Assembly: GCF_900111455.1 (NCBI RefSeq)
Contig: NZ_FOIE01000012.1
Coordinates: 35,038-99,037, forward strand
Length of the DNA: 64,000 nt
DNA from: Geodermatophilus poikilotrophus
GTDB taxonomy: Bacteria; Actinomycetota; Actinomycetes; Mycobacteriales; Geodermatophilaceae
Direction: 5' to 3'
The translations under genes were made by a program, and so were the position numbers. Below are positions 7,919 to 18,801 of this stretch, piece after piece (positions within the stretch are counted from its first letter, which is position 1; each line of letters begins with the position of its first letter). The notes under the pieces were generated by a model. That model worked only from the letters and a program-made list of their open reading frames with translations. It ran no database searches and was not told where the DNA came from.

Positions 7919-9214
7919 TCAGCGCGGGAGGTCCTCCAGCATCTCGGTGACCAGCGCGGCGATCGGCGAGCGCTCCGAGCGGGTCAGCGTCACGTGGGCG
8001 AAGAGCGGGTGCCCCTTGAGCTGCTCGACCACCGCTGCGATGCCGTCGTGCCGGCCGACGCGCAGGTTGTCCCGCTGGGCCACGTCGTGGGTGAGGACGA
8101 CGCGCGAGCCGGAGCCCAGCCGCGACAGCACGGTCAGCAGCACCCCGCGCTCCAGCGACTGCGCCTCGTCGACGATGACGAAGGAGTCGTGCAGCGACCG
8201 CCCGCGGATGTGGGTCAGGGGCAGCACCTCGATGAGGTCGCGGGAGGCGACCTCGTCCAGCACGTCCTTGGAGACCAGCGCACCGAGGGTGTCGTAGACC
8301 GCCTGCGCCCAGGGCGACATCTTCTCGCCCTCGCTGCCCGGCAGGTACCCGAGCTCCTGGCCGCCGACGGCGTAGAGCGGCCGGAAGACGACGACCTTGG
8401 AGTGCGCCCGCCGCTCCATCACCGACTCCAGCCCCGCGCACAGCGCCAGCGCCGACTTCCCCGTGCCGGCCCGCCCGCCCAGCGACACGATGCCGATCTC
8501 CGGGTCGAGCAGCAGGTCCAGCGCGATCCGCTGCTCCGCGGAGCGGCCGTGCAGCCCGAAGGCCTCGCGGTCGCCGCGCACCAGCCGCACGTGTTTGTCC
8601 GGCGTGACCCGCCCCAGCGCCGACCCGCGCGAGGAGAGCAGCACCAGGCCGGTGTGCGGGGGCAGCTCGGCGGCGGCCGGCGCGTACACCTCGCCGTGCT
8701 CGTAGAGGGACCCGAGCTCGGCGTCGTCGAGCGAGAGCTCGGCCATCCCGGTCCAGCCGGCGTCGACGGCGTCCAGCGCCCGGTAGTCGTCGGTGTCCAG
8801 GCCCACCGCCGCGGCCTTCACCCGCAGCGGCACGTCCTTGGTGATCAGGCAGACGTCGTGGCCCTCGGCGCGCAGGTTGAGCGCGACCACCATGATCCGG
8901 CTGTCGTTGCTGTCGTTGCGGAAACCGGCCGGCAGCACCGCAGGGTCGCTGTGGTTCAGCTCGACGTGCAGCGTGCCGCCGTCGTCGCCGACCGGGACCG
9001 GGGCGTCGAGCCGGCCGTGCTGGACCCGCAGGTCGTCGAGCAGCCGCAGCGCCTGCCGGGCGAACCAGCCCAGCTCCGGGTGGTTGCGCTTGTCCTCGAG
9101 CTCCCCGATCACGACGAGCGGGAGGACCACGTCGTGGGCGCCCATGCGCAGCAGCGCACCGGGGTCGGAGAGCAGGACGGAGGTGTCGAGGACGTACGTG
9201 CGGCGAGTGGTCAC
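7919..9214 (-). CDS. phoH: PhoH2-type PIN domain ATPase/helicase
   Basis: This 431-residue protein has an N-terminal PIN nuclease domain ([12 protein letters not shown] with the first acidic residue at D10) and a C-terminal PhoH ATPase domain. Walker A is [12 protein letters not shown] near residue 250 and Walker B is VIVDEAQ near residue 346. PIN-PhoH fusions (PhoH2) are RNA-unwinding ribonucleases, in some actinobacteria paired with a small antitoxin; none is obvious here. The start is GTG at 9214, preceded on the minus strand by GGGAG. Longer in-frame translations upstream lack family similarity. Confidence 0.92.
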   Translation of the reverse strand: MTTRRTYVLDTSVLLSDPGALLRMGAHDVVLPLVVIGELEDKRNHPELGWFARQALRLLDDLRVQHGRLDAPVPVGDDGGTLHVELNHSDPAVLPAGFRNDSNDSRIMVVALNLRAEGHDVCLITKDVPLRVKAAAVGLDTDDYRALDAVDAGWTGMAELSLDDAELGSLYEHGEVYAPAAAELPPHTGLVLLSSRGSALGRVTPDKHVRLVRGDREAFGLHGRSAEQRIALDLLLDPEIGIVSLGGRAGTGKSALALCAGLESVMERRAHSKVVVFRPLYAVGGQELGYLPGSEGEKMSPWAQAVYDTLGALVSKDVLDEVASRDLIEVLPLTHIRGRSLHDSFVIVDEAQSLERGVLLTVLSRLGSGSRVVLTHDVAQRDNLRVGRHDGIAAVVEQLKGHPLFAHVTLTRSERSPIAALVTEMLEDLPR

Positions 9215-9446
9215 GGTCGACTCCCGTTGGGGCGCGGCGCGCGCCCCGGCTCGAAGGTGGCCGGGCCCCGGCTGAGGAGCCGGGCGCCGGCCCCCCAGGT
9301 CGACGAGATCGTCAGCACCAACCGGGCCTCCCGTGGACGGCGAGGTGAGCTCGCCCTCCACCGCGGACGTTAGGCCCGCGAGGTGACAGGAACACGTCGA
9401 AGAGGTGGCGTGTCCCTCCTTCGGGGCACCAGTGGCCCCACCCGTC

Positions 9447-9623
9447 TCAGCGAGGACGGCGTGGCCGGACGGCGACCAGCACCCAGACCAGCGGCACCAG
9501 CAGGACCGGCCACTGCAGTCTCAGGTCGCCGAGCCACCACAACCCGCCGACCAGCAGCACCGCCAGCCACCCCGCCGTCCACAGGCCCAGGTCCCGGGCC
9601 TCCTCCGGGGTGTGCCGCGCCAT
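9447..9623 (-). CDS. Small membrane protein, 58 residues
   Basis: The predicted product has a charged N-terminus ([13 protein letters not shown]) followed by two Trp/Leu/Val-rich transmembrane segments and an Arg/Pro tail. ATG at 9623 has an excellent ribosome binding site, GGGAGGTGAC, which is the main evidence for the gene. It lies between phoH (same strand, 232 nt downstream) and the DUF885-like gene (33 nt upstream). No family is recognised. Confidence 0.65.
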   Translation of the reverse strand: MARHTPEEARDLGLWTAGWLAVLLVGGLWWLGDLRLQWPVLLVPLVWVLVAVRPRRPR

Positions 9624-9656
9624 GTCACCTCCCGCCACGCCATCCCACCCGCCTGC

Positions 9657-10871
9657 TCACCCGGCCCGCAGCTCGCCGGCGACGGCGGCCGGGGTGAGGG
9701 GCTCGTCGAGCAGCCGGACGAAGCGGTCGGCGACCGGCTGCTCGGCCGGACGGGCGTCCAGCCACCGCGAGAGCAGGTCGAAGCCCTCGACGTAGGTGGT
9801 GGTGTAGGCCCGCCACAGCGGGTGGGTGAGGAAGCGCAGCTGCTGGCGGGCCCGGTCGGCGCTGACCAGCGACCAGCGCTGGATGTAGGCGGCCACCTCG
9901 TCGGCGCCGGCGCCGCGGTCGTGCAGCAGGACGGCGGCGTCCTGGCGCACCCGGTTCAGCGGCGCGGCCGCCGCCGCGACCCGCTCGGCGAGGTGCCCGT
10001 CGAAGTGCAGCCCCAGGTCACCGAGCACCTCCGCCGCCCACGGCCCCCAGCCGGTCCCGATCGCGGCCTGGACGCCGAGGTCGGCCAGCCCCTCGGCCAT
10101 CAGGCACTCCGGGGTGTTGACCAGGAAGACGGTGTGCTCGAGCCGGGCACCGCGCTCGACCAGTCCGAGCTCCTTGCGGCAATGCTCGGTGTGGTGCCCC
10201 GGGTAGGCCTCGTGGGCCACCAGGTGCGGCAGCTGGCCCAGCCGGTGCGGCAGGTCGGCGTTGACGGCCACGCGGGACCGGTAGTCGCCCTCGTAGTAGT
10301 TGAAGCCCGACCACGGCTTGTCGGTGACGACCTCGTAGCGCACCGTCTCGACCTCGGGCAGCCCGTAGTCGGCGCGCACCCGGTCGCGCAGCGCGCTGGA
10401 CAGGACGTGCACCGCCTCGGCCAGCCGCGCGGGCGGGCACTCCTCGCGCCGCCGGTGCGCGGCGTAGCGGTCGGCCAGCGGTCCGCTGCCGGGCAGCAGG
10501 CCGTCGAGCTCGGCGTGCGCGGCGGCGTAGGCGGCCGGGTCGCCGACGGCGAGGTCGACCTGGAAGTAGCTGCGCACCTCCTCGAGGAAGGGCACCGGCT
10601 CGCCGGCCATCTTCCGGGCGCTGCACTCCAGCCCGGTCAGCTGACCGCGGAGGAACCCCGCGCGATCGGCGGGCAGGTCGGCGGCACCCAGCTCGCCGAG
10701 CAGCGCGCGGGCCTGGTCGCGCAGCCCCTGCGGGGTGGGCGCCGGCTCGTCCTCCACCGCGGCCCGCACCCGCCGGTCGCCGGTGTAGGCGTCGACGAAG
10801 CCGGACTCCAGCCGGTCGAAGCGCAGCCCGAGCCGCACGTACTCCAGGGGGACGTCGAGCGAGCGGGCCAT
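9657..10871 (-). CDS. DUF885-like metallopeptidase
   Basis: This 404-residue protein contains HEAYPGHH, the HExxH-type zinc motif of the DUF885 family, followed by the downstream segment VFLVNTPECLMAEGLADLG. A soluble alpha-helical metallopeptidase or carboxypeptidase-like enzyme is likely; the substrate is unknown. Translation upstream of MARSLDVPLEYVRLGL is out of register with known family members and overlaps the prenyltransferase gene, so ATG at 10871 is chosen. It starts 13 nt after the cis-prenyltransferase stop, so the two genes probably share an mRNA. Confidence 0.75.
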   Translation of the reverse strand: MARSLDVPLEYVRLGLRFDRLESGFVDAYTGDRRVRAAVEDEPAPTPQGLRDQARALLGELGAADLPADRAGFLRGQLTGLECSARKMAGEPVPFLEEVRSYFQVDLAVGDPAAYAAAHAELDGLLPGSGPLADRYAAHRRREECPPARLAEAVHVLSSALRDRVRADYGLPEVETVRYEVVTDKPWSGFNYYEGDYRSRVAVNADLPHRLGQLPHLVAHEAYPGHHTEHCRKELGLVERGARLEHTVFLVNTPECLMAEGLADLGVQAAIGTGWGPWAAEVLGDLGLHFDGHLAERVAAAAAPLNRVRQDAAVLLHDRGAGADEVAAYIQRWSLVSADRARQQLRFLTHPLWRAYTTTYVEGFDLLSRWLDARPAEQPVADRFVRLLDEPLTPAAVAGELRAG

Positions 10872-10884
10872 GACCAGCAGTTTC

Positions 10885-11664
10885 TCAGCCGCCGAAGCGA
10901 CGGTGCCGGGCGGCGTAGGCGCGCAACGCCCGCAGGAAGTCGACGCGGCGGAAGTCGGGCCAGTAGACGTCGGTGAAGTGGAACTCCGAGTGCGCGGTCT
11001 GCCAGAGCAGGAAACCCGACAGCCGCTGCTCCCCGCTGGTGCGGATGACCAGGTCGGGGTCGGGCTGGCCGCGCGTGTAGAGGTGCTCGGCGATGTGCTC
11101 GGCGTCCAGGACGCCCACCAGCTCGTCCAGCGTCGTCCCCCGTGCGGCGTGCTCGGCCAGCAGTGAGCGGACGGCGTCGGCGATCTCCCGTCGCCCGCCG
11201 TAGCCGACGGCGAGGTTGACCGTCGCGCCCGGCCGGTCGCGGGTGTCCTCGGCGGCCTGCTTGAGGACGGCGACCGTCTCGGCCGGCAGCAGCTCGAGGG
11301 CACCCACGGGGCGCAGCTGCCACCGCCGGTCCGGGGCCGCGAGGTCCTCGGCGACGCCCTCGATGATCCGCAGCAGCGGGAGCAGCTCGGGCTCCGGGCG
11401 GGACAGGTTGTCGGTGGAGAGCAGGAAGAGCGTGACGACCTCGACGCCGGCCTCGTCGCACCACCCGAGGAACCCGGCGATCTTGTCCGCGCCCCGGCGG
11501 TGACCGGCGTTGGGGTCCTCCAGCCCGATCGCCCGCGCCCACCGCCGGTTGCCGTCGACGATCACCCCGACGTGCCGCGGGATCGCTGCGCCCTCCAGCG
11601 CCTGGGCGAGCCGGCGTTCGTACACCTGGGTGAGGACGTCGCGAGCCCACTGCCGCATCCCCAC
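10885..11664 (-). CDS. Short-chain cis-prenyltransferase (Z-FPP synthase type)
   Basis: This 259-residue member of the UPP synthase family has the diphosphate-binding VDGNRRWAR motif near residues 36-44, the RPxxE-like NLSRPEPELLPLL segment, and the C-terminal RTSGEQRLSGFLLWQ motif. Actinobacteria often carry two such enzymes. The one beside hemolysin III (Rv1086 in M. tuberculosis) makes Z,E-farnesyl diphosphate, which is elongated by the second enzyme to decaprenyl phosphate. The divergent hlyIII-like gene here supports that assignment. GTG at 11664 and ATG at 11658 are both possible starts. Product chain length cannot be read reliably from sequence alone. Confidence 0.9.
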   Translation of the reverse strand: MGMRQWARDVLTQVYERRLAQALEGAAIPRHVGVIVDGNRRWARAIGLEDPNAGHRRGADKIAGFLGWCDEAGVEVVTLFLLSTDNLSRPEPELLPLLRIIEGVAEDLAAPDRRWQLRPVGALELLPAETVAVLKQAAEDTRDRPGATVNLAVGYGGRREIADAVRSLLAEHAARGTTLDELVGVLDAEHIAEHLYTRGQPDPDLVIRTSGEQRLSGFLLWQTAHSEFHFTDVYWPDFRRVDFLRALRAYAARHRRFGG

Positions 11665-11785
11665 GGTGGGTCACACTAGGCCCACTCCGCGAGGTCGCGC
11701 GCACCCCGCCCCCACCTGCACGAAGGTCCGCAGGGGGCCGGGGACGTCACACCCCGGTCCCGTCGCCGCCCTCCCTACGCGTGCG

Positions 11786-11791
11786 TAACCT
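11786..11791 (+). promoter_or_regulatory. Leaderless -10 box for the PAQR gene
   Basis: TAACCT lies 6 nt before the ATG at 11798 with no Shine-Dalgarno between. This spacing predicts transcription starting at or next to the start codon, a frequent arrangement in actinobacteria. Confidence 0.5.
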
Positions 11792-11797
11792 CGGCTC

Positions 11798-12610
11798 ATG
11801 AGCGTCCCCGACAACGAGGGCGGGACCGTCCGCGTGGAGGCCGACGGCGCCCAGATCCAAGCGCCTCCCGGCCCGGCGGTGGCCGCCGTCCTCCAGGAGG
11901 GCGAGCAGGTCGAGCGGGCCTGGACCGCCGAGGACTTCGGCGACCGCGACTGGGACCACCCCGACACCCGGCCGCGGATGCGCGGCTGGCTGCACCTGTT
12001 CTCGTTCTTCGGCGCGATCGTCGCCGGCGCCGTGCTCATCCCGCTGGGGTCGGTGCTCGGCGCCCGCGCCGGGTGGTCGGTCACCGTCTACTGCGCGACC
12101 ATCTGCGGCCTGTTCGGGGTCAGCGCGCTGTACCACCGGCGGCGCTGGTCACCGCGCGGCTGGAAGGTCATGAAGCGGCTCGACCACTCGATGATCTTCC
12201 TGTTCATCGCGGGGACGTACACCCCCTTCGCCCTGCTGGCGGTCGACCAACCGACCGGCTACTGGGTGCTCGCCGGCGTCTGGGCCGGTGCGCTGGCCGG
12301 CGTCTCGCTCAAACTCACCTGGCCCACCGCGCCGCGGTGGGTCGGCGTGCCCCTCTACATCGGGCTGGGCTGGGTCGCCGTCTTCATCCTCACCGACATC
12401 CTGCACATCGCCGGCGTGACCTCACTGGTGCTGCTGGCCGTCGGCGGGGTGCTCTACACGCTCGGCGGGGTGGCGTACGCGATCAAGAAGCCGAATCCCT
12501 GGCCCGGCGTCTTCGGCTACCACGAGGTCTTCCACGCGATGACCGTCGTCGCCGCCATCTGCCACTACATCGCCGTCTACTTCGCGATGTACTCCAGCCC
12601 GTTCGTCTGA
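11798..12610 (+). CDS. PAQR/hemolysin III family membrane protein
   Basis: This 270-residue protein has seven predicted transmembrane helices and the family motifs SALYHRRRW, RLDHSMIFLFIAGTYTPFALL and a C-terminal EVFHAMTVVAAICHYIAV. The conserved His, Asp and Ser residues are those expected to bind metal in PAQR proteins. The bacterial branch (YqfA/TrhA/HlyIII) has been linked to membrane energetics and fluidity; haemolysis is not a general property. An acidic 55-residue cytosolic N-terminus precedes the first helix. It is divergent from the short prenyltransferase gene and ends in a repeat-rich spacer before the flavoprotein gene. Confidence 0.9.
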   Translation: MSVPDNEGGTVRVEADGAQIQAPPGPAVAAVLQEGEQVERAWTAEDFGDRDWDHPDTRPRMRGWLHLFSFFGAIVAGAVLIPLGSVLGARAGWSVTVYCATICGLFGVSALYHRRRWSPRGWKVMKRLDHSMIFLFIAGTYTPFALLAVDQPTGYWVLAGVWAGALAGVSLKLTWPTAPRWVGVPLYIGLGWVAVFILTDILHIAGVTSLVLLAVGGVLYTLGGVAYAIKKPNPWPGVFGYHEVFHAMTVVAAICHYIAVYFAMYSSPFV

Positions 12611-12611
12611 C

Positions 12612-12690
12612 GGAGGACCCCGTCCGCGTCACCGTGGAGGACCCCGTCTCCCCACCCTGCGCGGCCCGGGGCGGGAACCGTGACGGGGCC
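12612..12690. terminator. Palindromic repeat between convergent genes
   Basis: GGAGGACCCCGTC occurs twice (12612-12624 and 12636-12648). The second copy pairs with GACGGGGCC at 12682-12690 to give a long GC-rich stem. The element begins one base after the hlyIII-like stop and faces the convergent geranylgeranyl reductase gene, so it is placed as a bidirectional terminator. It belongs to the GGACCCCGTCC repeat family found elsewhere in the window. Confidence 0.55.
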
Positions 12691-12719
12691 GGCGGGACCC
12701 TGCAGGAGGGCCGGGCGCC

Positions 12720-13973
12720 TCAGCTGAAGGGCCTGCGCTCGTCCACCCGGTTGGACAGCCGGCCGGCGGTGCGCCAGGTGCGGGCGACGAGGTCGCGGTC
12801 CTCGTCGGTGACCAGGTTGCCCATCACCCGCAGTGCGACGGTCATCAGGGACCGCGACCGCATGCCCACCGGGCCGGCCGCGGGCAGGAAGCGCGGGACG
12901 GTGAGCAGCCCGGCCAGCCGGCGGGCGATGGAGAACGCCTCCCCGTAGTGCCGGCGCAGGGTGGCCGGCCAGGCGTGGGTCCAGTCGTCCTCGCCGAAGA
13001 GCTCCTGCACGGTGCGGCCGGTCTCCAGGCCGTAGTCGATGCCCTCGCCGTTGAGCGGGTTGACGCACCCGGCCGCGTCGCCGACGAGCGCCCAGTTGCG
13101 ACCGGCCACGCCGGAGACCGCCCCGCCCATGGGCAGCAGGGCCGACGCCGGCGCCTCCACCGGCCCGTCGAGCCGCCAGTCCTCGCGGCGGGCGTCGGCG
13201 TAGACCTCGATCAGCGCCTTCAGCTGCACCCCGGCCGGACGGCGGGCGGTGGCCAGCGTGCCGACGCCGATGTTCACCTGCCCGGCCTCCGCCCCCAGGG
13301 GGAACACCCAGCCGTAGCCGGAGAGCAGCTCCCCCTCGGCGCCGCGCAGCTCCAGGTGCGAGGAGATCCACTCGTCGTCCGCCCGCCCGGAGCGCACGTA
13401 GCCGCGCGCTGCGACGCCGTAGGCGGTGTCGCGGTGCCACTCGCGGCCGAGCACCCGGCCCAGCGGTGAGCGGACGCCGTCGGCCACGACCAGCCGCCGG
13501 CAGCCGACGGTGACGGTCTCGTCCTCCGCCGTCTCGAACACGACGCCGGTCACCCGGTCGCCGTCCCGCTCGACGTCGACGGCCCGCGCGCCCTCCAGTG
13601 GAACGGCACCGCCGGTCAGCGCGACGTCGCGGATCCGGGCGTCGAGCTCGGTGCGCGGCACCGCGCTGCCGTGGTCGGGGAACGCGCCGCCGGGCCAGGG
13701 CAGCTCCCACGTCCGGCCGAAGCCGGCGGCGCGCAGGCCGCGGTTGCGGGTCCGCGAGCGCGCCCAGTCGCCCAGACCCAGCCGGTCCAGCTCGGCGATC
13801 GCGCGGGGGGTCAGCCCGTCGCCGCAGGCCTTGTCGCGGGGGAAGACGGCCGCGTCGGCGAGGACGACGTCGTGCCCGGCCCGGGCGGCCCAGCCGGCGG
13901 CCGCCGCGCCCGCCGGGCCGGCCCCCACCACGAGGACGTCGGTGTCGGTCGGGACGGCGGCGCTGGCTGGCAC
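12720..13973 (-). CDS. Geranylgeranyl reductase family FAD oxidoreductase
   Basis: This 417-residue flavoprotein has an N-terminal dinucleotide motif (VLVVGAGPAGAAAAGWAARAG), a PRDKACGDGLTPRA segment typical of the family, and the FAD motif GDAAGCVNPLNGEGIDYGLETG. In actinobacteria such enzymes reduce isoprenoid side chains; MenJ saturates one unit of menaquinone. Neighbouring prenyl metabolism is compatible but not proof. GTG at 13973 is the only reasonable start, though GGAGG is only one base away from it. A 55-nt palindromic repeat separates it from the next upstream gene. Confidence 0.85.
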   Translation of the reverse strand: MPASAAVPTDTDVLVVGAGPAGAAAAGWAARAGHDVVLADAAVFPRDKACGDGLTPRAIAELDRLGLGDWARSRTRNRGLRAAGFGRTWELPWPGGAFPDHGSAVPRTELDARIRDVALTGGAVPLEGARAVDVERDGDRVTGVVFETAEDETVTVGCRRLVVADGVRSPLGRVLGREWHRDTAYGVAARGYVRSGRADDEWISSHLELRGAEGELLSGYGWVFPLGAEAGQVNIGVGTLATARRPAGVQLKALIEVYADARREDWRLDGPVEAPASALLPMGGAVSGVAGRNWALVGDAAGCVNPLNGEGIDYGLETGRTVQELFGEDDWTHAWPATLRRHYGEAFSIARRLAGLLTVPRFLPAAGPVGMRSRSLMTVALRVMGNLVTDEDRDLVARTWRTAGRLSNRVDERRPFS

Positions 13974-14006
13974 GCCTCCAGTGTCCCTGACCCGTGACGC
14001 CGGGGT

Positions 14007-14061
14007 GGCCCCCCTGCAGGGTCCCGCCGCGAGCCTGCGAGTGGCGGGGGCAGGGGGGTCC
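14007..14061 (-). repeat. 55-nt palindromic repeat, copy A
   Basis: Outer arms GGCCCCCCTGC and GCAGGGGGGTCC enclose inner arms CCGCC and GGCGG with GCGAGCCTGCGAGT in the loop. The sequence is the same as 39359-39414 apart from one extra G there. It starts 4 nt beyond the stop of the DinB/MDMPI-like gene on the minus strand, a terminator-like position. Confidence 0.8.
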
Positions 14062-14065
14062 TCTC

Positions 14066-14728
14066 TCAGCCGAACAGCGGGAAGCGCTCCGCCGACGACC
14101 CCAGGGCGGCGCGGTCGGCGTCGTCCAGCGGGGCCCGGCCGGTGCCGCGCCGGGCCGCCGTCGCGTCGTCCCACCCGGCCGGCAGCGGGCCGCCGAGCAG
14201 GCCCTCGAGCACCCGCCGCACCTCGGCCAGGGCCTCGGGTGCCGGGCCCGGCCGATCCAGGTGCGCCACCAGGTCCAGGTGGTGCACCGCGGCCTCCACG
14301 GCCAGCGTGGACAGCAGGTCGCCGGCGCGCAGGACGTGCCCCTGGGTGCCGACCAGGTCGTCGGACGCGATCCGCTCGGCGAGCACGGTCACGGCGGCGA
14401 CGAGCTCCGCGTGCACCGCGGACAGCTCCGTGAGCCCACCCGCGACGCTGGCGCGGACGCGGGTGCGCCAGGCGACGTCCTCGTCCTGCGCCGCGGTCGG
14501 CTGCCAGGCCCGCCAGTAGGCGACCGCGTCGCTGGTGGCCGGCCCGTCCGCCGGGGTGGCCAGCGCGACCAGGCCCCGGCGGGCGTCGTCGACCAGGTGC
14601 AGGGTCAGGTCCAGCACCGCCCACCCGGCGCACCCGGACGGCTGCCAGGCCTCCTCCGGCCGCAGGTCCGCGACCTGCTCGGACAGGGACCGGTAGGTGG
14701 CGGCGAGCAACTCCGTCGGCGAGGGCAC
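14066..14728 (-). CDS. Mycothiol-dependent maleylpyruvate isomerase-like (DinB fold)
   Basis: This 220-residue protein has the four-helix DinB/MDMPI N-terminal pattern: an LLAATYRSLSEQVADL first helix, the WQPSGCAGWAVLDLTLHLV segment with a metal-ligand His, and a later LAVEAAVHHLDLVAHL with further His residues. Members use mycothiol or act as metal-dependent transferases; the substrate cannot be predicted. GTG at 14728 is the start, 19 nt after the stop of the His-rich gene, so the two are likely co-transcribed. Confidence 0.75.
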   Translation of the reverse strand: MPSPTELLAATYRSLSEQVADLRPEEAWQPSGCAGWAVLDLTLHLVDDARRGLVALATPADGPATSDAVAYWRAWQPTAAQDEDVAWRTRVRASVAGGLTELSAVHAELVAAVTVLAERIASDDLVGTQGHVLRAGDLLSTLAVEAAVHHLDLVAHLDRPGPAPEALAEVRRVLEGLLGGPLPAGWDDATAARRGTGRAPLDDADRAALGSSAERFPLFG

Positions 14729-14747
14729 CCGGGCAGCCTGGCAGGGC

Positions 14748-15371
14748 TCAGTCGACGTGCGGGCCGCGGGCCCGGACCTCCTCGATCGAGGCCATCGCCG
14801 CCCGCAGCTCGCCGAGCCAGTCGTCGGTGTGCTGCGCGACCAGCCGGACCGCCCAGGCCAGCGCCTCGGACCGGGACCGGGCGACCCCGGCGTCCACGAG
14901 CGTGTCGAGCACCAGCCGCTCGGGCTGGCGCAGCCGGGTCATCACCGGCACCGACAGGTTGGTGAAGACCTCCCGGGCGTCGCCGCAGGCCGCGCCCCAG
15001 GCGACCGAGCGGCCGTAGCGGGCCTGCGCGGCGTCGGCCACGGCCATGCGCTGCTCGCGGGTCTCCTCGCGGAAACGGGCGATCCGCCCGGCCCGCGCGG
15101 CCGCGGGGTCGCCCTCGCCGGCCTCCGGCTCGGCCAGGGTGCCGACGACGGTGATCTCGTCGCGGTCGACGGTCAGCTCGACCGGCCCGGTGAACCAGTC
15201 GTCGGGCAGCCGCCCGGCGAACCAGCCGGCGACCTCGGCCCGCTCCACCGGGGGTGGCGCGTCCGGGCCCCGGCCCCGGCCGCCGGGACCGCGACCGCGT
15301 GGGCCGCGGAACCCGCCGCGCATGCCGGCGAAGGGGTTCTCGGAGGAGAAACGGTGGTGGTGTCCGTGCAC
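14748..15371 (-). CDS. His-rich N-terminus, RHH-like C-terminus; unknown function
   Basis: This 207-residue protein begins with a His cluster (MHGHHHRFSSENPFAGM) and an Arg/Gly-rich stretch. A central segment (ELTVDRDEITVVGTL) looks like beta strands. The C-terminus, RLVLDTLVDAGVARSRSEALAWAVRLVAQH, resembles a ribbon-helix-helix-type dimer. I do not recognise a characterised family. GTG at 15371 has a good GGGAGG site. Upstream lie two direct repeats of TTACACG, which would suit an autoregulating RHH protein. A metal-responsive regulator is one possibility; this is inference only. Confidence 0.6.
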   Translation of the reverse strand: MHGHHHRFSSENPFAGMRGGFRGPRGRGPGGRGRGPDAPPPVERAEVAGWFAGRLPDDWFTGPVELTVDRDEITVVGTLAEPEAGEGDPAAARAGRIARFREETREQRMAVADAAQARYGRSVAWGAACGDAREVFTNLSVPVMTRLRQPERLVLDTLVDAGVARSRSEALAWAVRLVAQHTDDWLGELRAAMASIEEVRARGPHVD

Positions 15372-15392
15372 GACGGCCTCCCGTATCAGGTG

Positions 15393-15413
15393 ATTACACG
15401 CTTACACGGTAAT
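15393..15413 (-). promoter_or_regulatory. Tandem TTACACG operator-like repeats
   Basis: TTACACG occurs at 15394-15400 and again at 15402-15408, one DNA repeat every 8 bp, inside an outer ATTAC...GTAAT inverted repeat. The site is 22 nt upstream of the His-rich gene start and is strikingly AT-rich for this genome. Short tandem repeats of this spacing are typical of RHH repressor operators. It also overlaps the expected -10 region. Confidence 0.6.
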
Positions 15414-15428
15414 GCCGGCGGCCGGCTT

Positions 15429-17426
<1,998 letters not shown>

Positions 17427-17479
17427 GCGGCTTCCGTTCCCGCGGGAGCGGGCCGGCGAACAGGGACCTCGCGTCCGCG

Positions 17480-18613
17480 TCAGGCCTGCCTGGCGCGGCG
17501 CTCCTGGGCCGAGGCCACCGCGGCGACCAGCCCCCTGCTCACCGGCGAGGCGAAGGGCGCCACCACGGTGGACAGGGCGCGCCGACCCGGCCAGACCCGC
17601 GCCTCCATCTCGGTCGGCCCCCCGGTGCAGACGTCCCGGAACGCGATCGACTCAGCGGCAAAGCGGTCGGCGTAGTCGACCATCGCGAGGATCCCCGGCA
17701 CGTGGGCGCGGTACCGCTCGTCGTGCGCGGTCTTGAGGTGGAACGCCCCAGCTCCGGCGTGGACCGCCATCTCCATCGCCACCGGGCCGTCGGGTACGTC
17801 CAGGGACCGCAGCTCGAGGCGACCGGCCGCACCGAACCGGCGGCACACCTCGCGGAAGAAGGCCGCCGTCGCCGGATCGCAGGCCATGGCGGTGCCGGCT
17901 CTCCCCTTCCACCCGGAGGCCTCCATCCGCAGGAAGAGCTCCACGGCCTCCGGGTCGGCCGACCGGTCGACCGAGCCCACCGGGCCGGCCTGCCGCTCCA
18001 GCCCGCGCCGCGCGCGCCGCCGCCGCTCGCGACGGTCGTCCCCGACGAGGGCGCCGTCCTCCGTGCGCGCCAGCACGGCCCGCTCGTAGCCGTCCCGCCG
18101 CCGGACGTCGATGCCCAGGGACGCCGCCGCCTCGTCCAGCGCCGCGGCGACGGGGCCTCCGTCGCCGAGGTCCTCGACCTCGAGCAGCACCGCCCCCTGC
18201 CGCACCCGCCACGGGGCCTGCAGGAGCGCGCAGAAGGACCGGGTCGCGCGGTCGGCGTCGACCAGCGGCGTCCCCAGCACCTGGAAGTCGTGCGCCCAGG
18301 ACACCAGCGCCGGCACCGGCACGCGGTGGCGCCAGCGCCGGACGGCGAGCACGGGCAGGACGGCGTCGAGCCGGTCCCCGTCGGCGACCACGAGGAGCCG
18401 CGCGCGTCGACCCTCCGGCAGGTGGCGCATCGCCGGCAGGAGCATGTCGGGCTCGTTGCACGGGTTGGGCTCGGCAGCCCGCTCGGCCAGGTCGCGCCAG
18501 GCGGCCTCGACACGGGGGCTGATGTCCTCCGGGGCCAGCAGGCACACCGCTGCCCCAGCTCGCACTGGTCTCGACTCCGATCGTCCCCGGTCGATCGGCC
18601 GCAGGTCCCGCAT
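17480..18613 (-). CDS. CelD/BcsL-type GNAT acyltransferase
   Basis: This 377-residue protein fits the double-GNAT-fold family called CelD or Acetyltransf_6. Markers are an N-terminal [24 protein letters not shown], the central [19 protein letters not shown] basic helix, [19 protein letters not shown], and [25 protein letters not shown] near the end. Such proteins are often linked to polysaccharide or cell-envelope modification. ATG at 18613 is preceded by GGGAGGGG, a much better site than upstream alternatives. It stands 53 nt before the DUF255 gene on the same strand. Confidence 0.8.
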   Translation of the reverse strand: MRDLRPIDRGRSESRPVRAGAAVCLLAPEDISPRVEAAWRDLAERAAEPNPCNEPDMLLPAMRHLPEGRRARLLVVADGDRLDAVLPVLAVRRWRHRVPVPALVSWAHDFQVLGTPLVDADRATRSFCALLQAPWRVRQGAVLLEVEDLGDGGPVAAALDEAAASLGIDVRRRDGYERAVLARTEDGALVGDDRRERRRRARRGLERQAGPVGSVDRSADPEAVELFLRMEASGWKGRAGTAMACDPATAAFFREVCRRFGAAGRLELRSLDVPDGPVAMEMAVHAGAGAFHLKTAHDERYRAHVPGILAMVDYADRFAAESIAFRDVCTGGPTEMEARVWPGRRALSTVVAPFASPVSRGLVAAVASAQERRARQA

Positions 18614-18801
18614 CGCCCCTCCCGTGACTGCCGTCGACGTCGACAGGTCGCGCACCGAGCCCCCGCCGGTCGTCCTCACCGGCACCTTGCCAGCTCAGCG
18701 CGGTGATCCGGCCGCCTGAGGGACGGCGGTCGCCCGAACGGACGACGCCTCCACCAGCCGGGCGCCCGCGCACCCGGCGGACGATCGGCGGAGCCCCGGC
18801 G
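18614..18801. other. 188-nt gene-free spacer
   Basis: This is the upstream region of the CelD-type gene and the downstream region of the PsiE-like gene. It holds a 12-bp GTCGACGTCGAC palindrome just upstream of the CelD-type start. No coding potential or clear terminator was seen. Confidence 0.4.
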
